Source: Stictocephala bisonia (Eukaryota > Arthropoda > Insecta > Hemiptera > Membracidae). Taken from it: a stretch of 64,000 nt of DNA. The notes beneath the pieces were generated by a model that saw nothing but the letters and a program-made list of their open reading frames with translations, was not told the origin of the DNA and made no database searches. This document shows positions 42,601 through 48,600 of the stretch, in pieces; the stretch's first letter is position 1, and each line of letters starts with the position of its first letter. Both the position numbers and the translations under genes were made by a program. The DNA lies in assembly GCA_035578905.1 (NCBI GenBank), contig JAQJVL010002630.1, forward strand, positions 1-64,000. Reading direction: 5' to 3'.

Positions 42601-45600
42601 CACTCTATTTTAACCTCTTGCCAGAAGAAATAAAGAAAGAACCAATAGAGAGACTCAAGAAGAGACTGACAACCTGGCTACAAGACAGACCATTTTATAC
42701 AGAAAAGGAATTCTTAAACAATGTACTATAACTTCATTTCATTACTTTTGACACATTGTAATATTCTCAAAGAATATGTCAATAAAAATATTTGTCTATT
42801 TGTCTATTGTCTATTACTATTAAAATGTCACTACTATTAAATCACTATTTCAATATTGCTATTAGTAAACAGTCAATAATGTTTATTATAAACATCTCCT
42901 AGTCCTAATTAACAGAAATAACTTGCCAAACATATGATTAAAAAATAATAATAATTAGTTGCAATAAATTAAAAGATCGGATTATATTTACAAAATATAA
43001 TTAATACAAAATGATTGGTTACCAGTACACTTCTACTACACCGGTCTATATTTTCTCGTTCTAAATTACTTGATCAGTATAACGTTTCTAGAAAAGTACT
43101 GTACCCCCGCCATGTCCCGCTTCTATTACCCTCTCCTCAAGGTTACGTGCACCTTTAGCCTAGGCCAACTGTATACACTTCCATCAATAAGAGGGCTTGG
43201 AGAAGAAGTATAGTATTGAATAAACCTTATGTTAGTCCCATTACATGTTTTTTGTAACACAATCAAAGTGAAGAATCATAAAACACATCAAAATATGTCT
43301 GTTGTAAAGCAACATTGTACTGATGCCTCAATGTGTTCTGAAGTTGCTTCCTACTATAACCTTGTTGGCAATTATGAGTTTTGGCATATGTACTCATCAG
43401 TCTGGAGCCAGCCAAGTGTGCCAAGACTCAATCTTACATATATACAGAAAATAGATAGTGAACTGGTCTATCCTCAGATAATGATATAGCTACCGTTATC
43501 AACTTTAATGACGGAGTTTGTTTATTAAGTTGTGTCCAAATTCATATTTTAAATTGAGCAAGTATCAAATAATTGTCAAATCAACAACGAATACAACTAA
43601 ATTTGTTGCTAAATATTTTAATATTCATCATTATTTTATACAGATTATAATTATATTCCAACTAATGATGGTTTTCAGGTCAGATTTTATTTCGGACACA
43701 ATTGATTTTTATGAAATTTGGACCAGAGTTGGTGAATAATTGTCTACAGAAATGTGGCTCGCATCAACCTACTGAAATCATAGTTTTTGATATGGTCACA
43801 AGAAGAGGTTTGATTATAATGCTTTAAAGAGTGCATTTGAACTGGAGCAGGTAGACAAAAACAAATGGGCAATCAATACAAGACGATAATTCCAAGGAAT
43901 CAGTAAGGACTTATTTAAAAAATATATTTTTCCTGAGATTCTGGTTGACATATATTATAGTCTACTAAAACTAGTGTGGATCCCACCCGCCCACCCATAC
44001 ACGTACAGTAGTATTAACCCACCCGCCCACTCATTCACATACAGTGGTATTGACCCTCCAGCACACCCATACACGTACAGTGGTATTGACTCACCAGCCC
44101 ACCCATACACGTACAGTGGTATTGACCCACCCGCCCACCCATACACGTACAGTGGTATTGACCCACCCGCCTACCCATACAAGTACAATGGTATTGACTC
44201 ACTAGCCCACCTATACACGTACAGTGGTTTTTACCCACCCGCCCACCCATACACGTACAGTGGTATTGACCCACCCGCCTACCCATACAAGTACAATGGT
44301 ATTGACTCACTAGCCCACCTATACACGTACAGTGGTTTTGACCCACCCACCCACCCATACACATACAGTGGTATTGACTCACTAGCCCACCTATACAAGT
44401 ACAGTAGTTTTGATCAATACCACTGTCAATACCACTGTACGTGTATGGGTGGGCGGGTGGGTCAATACCACTGTACGTGTATGGGTGGGCGGGTGGGTCA
44501 ATACCACTGTACGTGTATGGGTGGGCGGGGGGGTCAATACCACTGTACGTGTATGGGTGGGCGGGTGGGTCAATACCACTGCACGTGTATGGGGGGGCGG
44601 CTGGGTCAATACTCACTGTACGTGTATGGGTGGGCAGGTGGGTCAATACCACTGCACGTGTATGGGTGGGCGGGTGGGTCAATACCACTGTAGGTGTATG
44701 GGTGGGCGGGTGGGTCAATACCACTGTACGTGTATGGGTGGGCGGGTGGGTCAATACCACTGTATGTGTATGGGTGGGCGGGTGGTATCTATATGGTCGT
44801 TTGGTGGTGTAATAAGATTTTTAAAGGTATTTGCAAAGTTTGCAGATAGTAAAGGCTAGGTCGGTAAAGGTATTTTGATAACCTATTGGTCAACAGTCCT
44901 GATTTCAATCATGAGAGTTTTTTTTTACATTTAGCTAGATGAGTTTGTTCAATTATTTTAACAATTTACCTTTATAACAATTTATAATAGTTATTGTAGA
45001 TATTGGTCTTCATACGGCGCTAGTAATGTGGTCTATTGAAGTCGATATCCCAATAAATGATTAGGATCGCTAAGATGTCTTTAAGAACACTTCATTTATA
45101 TTAAGCCTATTATTAACCTAGCTCTTTGCCTTGAGGACCACCGATGACCCTCGATGTTATGGTGTTAGCGTCAGTGTATCATCTACCACCCATACATGTA
45201 ACCCGCCCATACAAGAACAGTTGTTATTGACTGACCCACCCGCCCATACAAGAACAATTGCTATTAATACACTAACCACACGCCCATCAATACACGCCCA
45301 TCAAAACACGCCCATCAATACACGCCCATCAAAACACGCCCATCAATACACATACAGTGGTACACATACGATGTTATATAGTGCCAATATGTTCTTTTAT
45401 CATGAGAGTTCCTTTTCAATTGAGAAAATATAAAAATAAAAACAATGAAAAAATAAATACAGTAGTTAATTTTAAGTAAACATTTTCAATATATTTACTG
45501 AAGTTTTAAAGAATTGATTGAGTAATTCTGGATTATTTATTTATTTATTAATAAGACGCCGATCGTCAAGATATGAGGGAATATGGATTTCGAATGAGTG

Positions 45601-48600
45601 TGATGAGTGTAGATGAGTGAATGTAGTCATTGTTACAAACTAAGGCCGACTATTCCTTAGAAAGTGTCATTAGTTAATAGCCCAATGACAAATGAACAGC
45701 CGGTGATTATCAGCTGATCCTTCTCAAAATGTATTGACTCTGATTGGGATCGAACTGAGAACCTTTAGTACATGAAGCTGGGATTGAACCAACTACGCTA
45801 CCGACCAATTAAATGTTATTTTATTTTTCATTAGATAATCATCAATAAATTAATATTTTAATCTAATTATTCATTACTAAAACACCAATATTAAGAGATA
45901 TTGGCGAATATGAGGGTTGAATGAGTGTAGATGAACGAGAATAGTCATTGTTACTAACTGAGTTCGACTTAGCTCAGAAACGACCAACTATTACAGCCCA
46001 ATAGCCCAGGGAAACTAAGGAACCTACAGCTTTACTTGGAATCTTAACTACTTTAACCATTTCAGGGCGTTTGACGAATTAATCCCCCATGTTTATTTTG
46101 CTCTGTGGGCGGAATGACTAAAATCCGCATACTGTTTTTAGCAGTCCAGGCGAATGATGGGCTTGTCCGTCAATATCACTTGCATCATCGCCTGATACTG
46201 ACAGACGTGAGAAAATTTGTTTAATTGTTTGGCTTATCCCTTCCATTCCTTCTCTCCACTGTAACATTCTCCATGCCATCCTCCATCCCCCACTCATATT
46301 ATTCATTTTAATGTAAAACTATCATTATTATTATTATTATTTTATTTATTATTATTTCTTTTTTACATGGAACTGTCTGTTAGTATTATTTTTTTATACA
46401 GTATTAGTTATTCTCAAATTAAATTGAATAGAGAGCCATAAAATATATGTATATATGTGTGTGAATGTGTTTGTATCTATATACAAATGTATGTGTATAA
46501 TATTCTTACTTAGCACTGGTAGTATTTTATTTTATTTTTAATAGTTATTCGAACGCTGGTTTTTTTTTTACTTTAGTGTAAATCTTATTTTAAAAATGGA
46601 GTCTCAATCAGGCATTTGCCTTTGAGGCCCAAAATTTTCTCTTTCTTTTATATATTTATTGTATTTTGTAGTTCAGTTGCTAGTCATGTATATTAAATTT
46701 AAGTGTTTTATTTCTCTCTTGTCTTTAAATTTGTAGTTTATTTATTTATTTTTATTTATTTATTCGTAAGACGCCGATCGTCAAGATATGGGTGAATATG
46801 GATTTCGAATGAGTGTGATGAGTGTAGATGAGCGAATGTAGTCATTGTTACAAACTAAGGCCGACTATTCCTTAAAAAGTGTCATTAATTAATAGCCCAA
46901 TGACAAATGAACAGCCGGTGGTTATCAGCTGATCCTTCTCAAACTGTATTGACTCTGATTGGGATCGAACTGACAACCTTTAGTACATGAAGCTGGGATT
47001 GAACGAACTACGCTACCGACCAATTTAAGCAGTCAGACATGGCTTGAAAAGACATTTTTATATTAAGCAATATTTAATTTTGTAAAAAAAGTGTAGTTTT
47101 TATTTTTTAGTATCTTTTAATTTGCTAGAAAATTACAGTTTTATTTTTGATTATTTCTTTTGTGTAATCTTTATAGGAAGGAGAAAATAAATTATTCTTA
47201 CTCTTATTCATGCCTGCTCGCTGCCACACTTCCCGCATTTGTCATCATTCCAACGGTTTTCCATTATGTCTGGTGCATCTACTGGTGGAAAGATTCTTGA
47301 TGATATGTATTTTTAGTGATGGTGTTCATTACTGATTTATGTTAAATAGCTACATAGTGGAAAGATGGCTGCACGTGATAATCCTGACTTTTCAGACAAT
47401 ATAATTGAATGGCTAAATACATCTTTTTGAGAGCAAGACACAAATTTTTTTTATTTAATTTTTTAAAATTTTATTTATTATCTTTCACCGCTTATGAGTG
47501 GCAGCCATTATTGTTCATGAGAATCTGGCGATTTTTGGTTTTGCAGACATTAGTGTTAAATCTCTGGATTTTAACATATGATACAGCTTTCACACCATTT
47601 TTTTTTCTTCTTTTTTCAGGAATATCTCTTCTACAATATTTTATATCTTCTTTATAGCCCTAAATGCAAAGTTTTATTCCCAAAATAACCTCCAAAGTTG
47701 GATGTTCAAAATTGAGAAATCTCACTTTTTGGGGTGCTTAAAAAACAAAAAAGGGGTGATTTATCATAGTTCTAACATTTTATTCAGTTAGATGGTATAG
47801 CTTGCTAACATAAAATAGAGTTTTAGCCTTAAAATATGTTTCCTTAATTTTTTATGAATTTTTTAAATTTGAAATATTTCAAATGTTTTAAAGTTTGAAG
47901 CCCTATATCTCTGGTGGGACATAATATAAAAATCTGATTTTAGCTCAGCATGTATATACAATAATACTAAAGTAGTGTAGGAATGTCACCTTTGATATTT
48001 GACTCGGAGCAAAGTTATGAATTTTCAAAAGTAAAGAAAAAAACGCATTTTCGCCATTTTTAAATATTATGTGAATTACCGTAAAAAATTTTATTATAGT
48101 ATACAAAGAATAAATTAATAGGTTTGCAATAGTTAGTTTTTTAGGTTTACCAAAACAGTGAATAGTTATAGTATAATATTGTATCGCTGAAAACCTACAA
48201 TGAATTATGTCATTTGTTAAATAAGTACGGAACCAACTTTTTGCCATTTAACCAATATTTTGTACTCAATTTATTAGTTTTTGTTACAAATCTGTTAGAT
48301 GTTTTCAACTATCATGAAACGCAGTAAAATTATAAAATAACAGTGTAGTAAACTTTTCATATTATAGCGATTCACATATTATTATGAGAATCAAGACTTG
48401 GCTTTCAGCTATATGAACTGAATCTAGACACCATAGATGGTGTATTGAGTATAGTAATGTTTTGACATTAAGTTATTGTTATGGCGACTTTAACCCTAAA
48501 ACTGATAAACATTGATTATAGACAAATTTCACTTGTTGCTGATAAACGTCGTCGATTAAAGACGAATTAAACAAGGTTCCATAAATAATGCTACTATTAT

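Larger units (their letters stand above)
37552..42815 (+). mobile_element. Two-ORF LINE (CR1/Jockey-like) interrupted by a MITE
   Basis: ORF1 (37652-39253) carries a PHD finger. ORF2 (39319-42731) carries an endonuclease and reverse transcriptase in several broken frames. The 3' end after 42770 has irregular repeats of tttgtcta, like the short tandem 3' tails of CR1-related LINEs. A palindromic MITE occupies 40602-41050. The 5' boundary is uncertain. The clade is inferred from ORF1 type, RT motifs and tail, without a phylogeny. Confidence 0.82.

Noticed and set aside
43974..44859. Open frames of 120-241 residues on both strands made of 12-residue repeats (for example [12 protein letters not shown])
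   Set aside because: They arise because a 36-bp repeat without stops is open in many frames. They exist on both strands and in several frames at once and have no conserved domain.
43985..45350. CRISPR-like array
   Set aside because: Units are contiguous and near-identical with no unique spacers, and the context is a eukaryotic intron.
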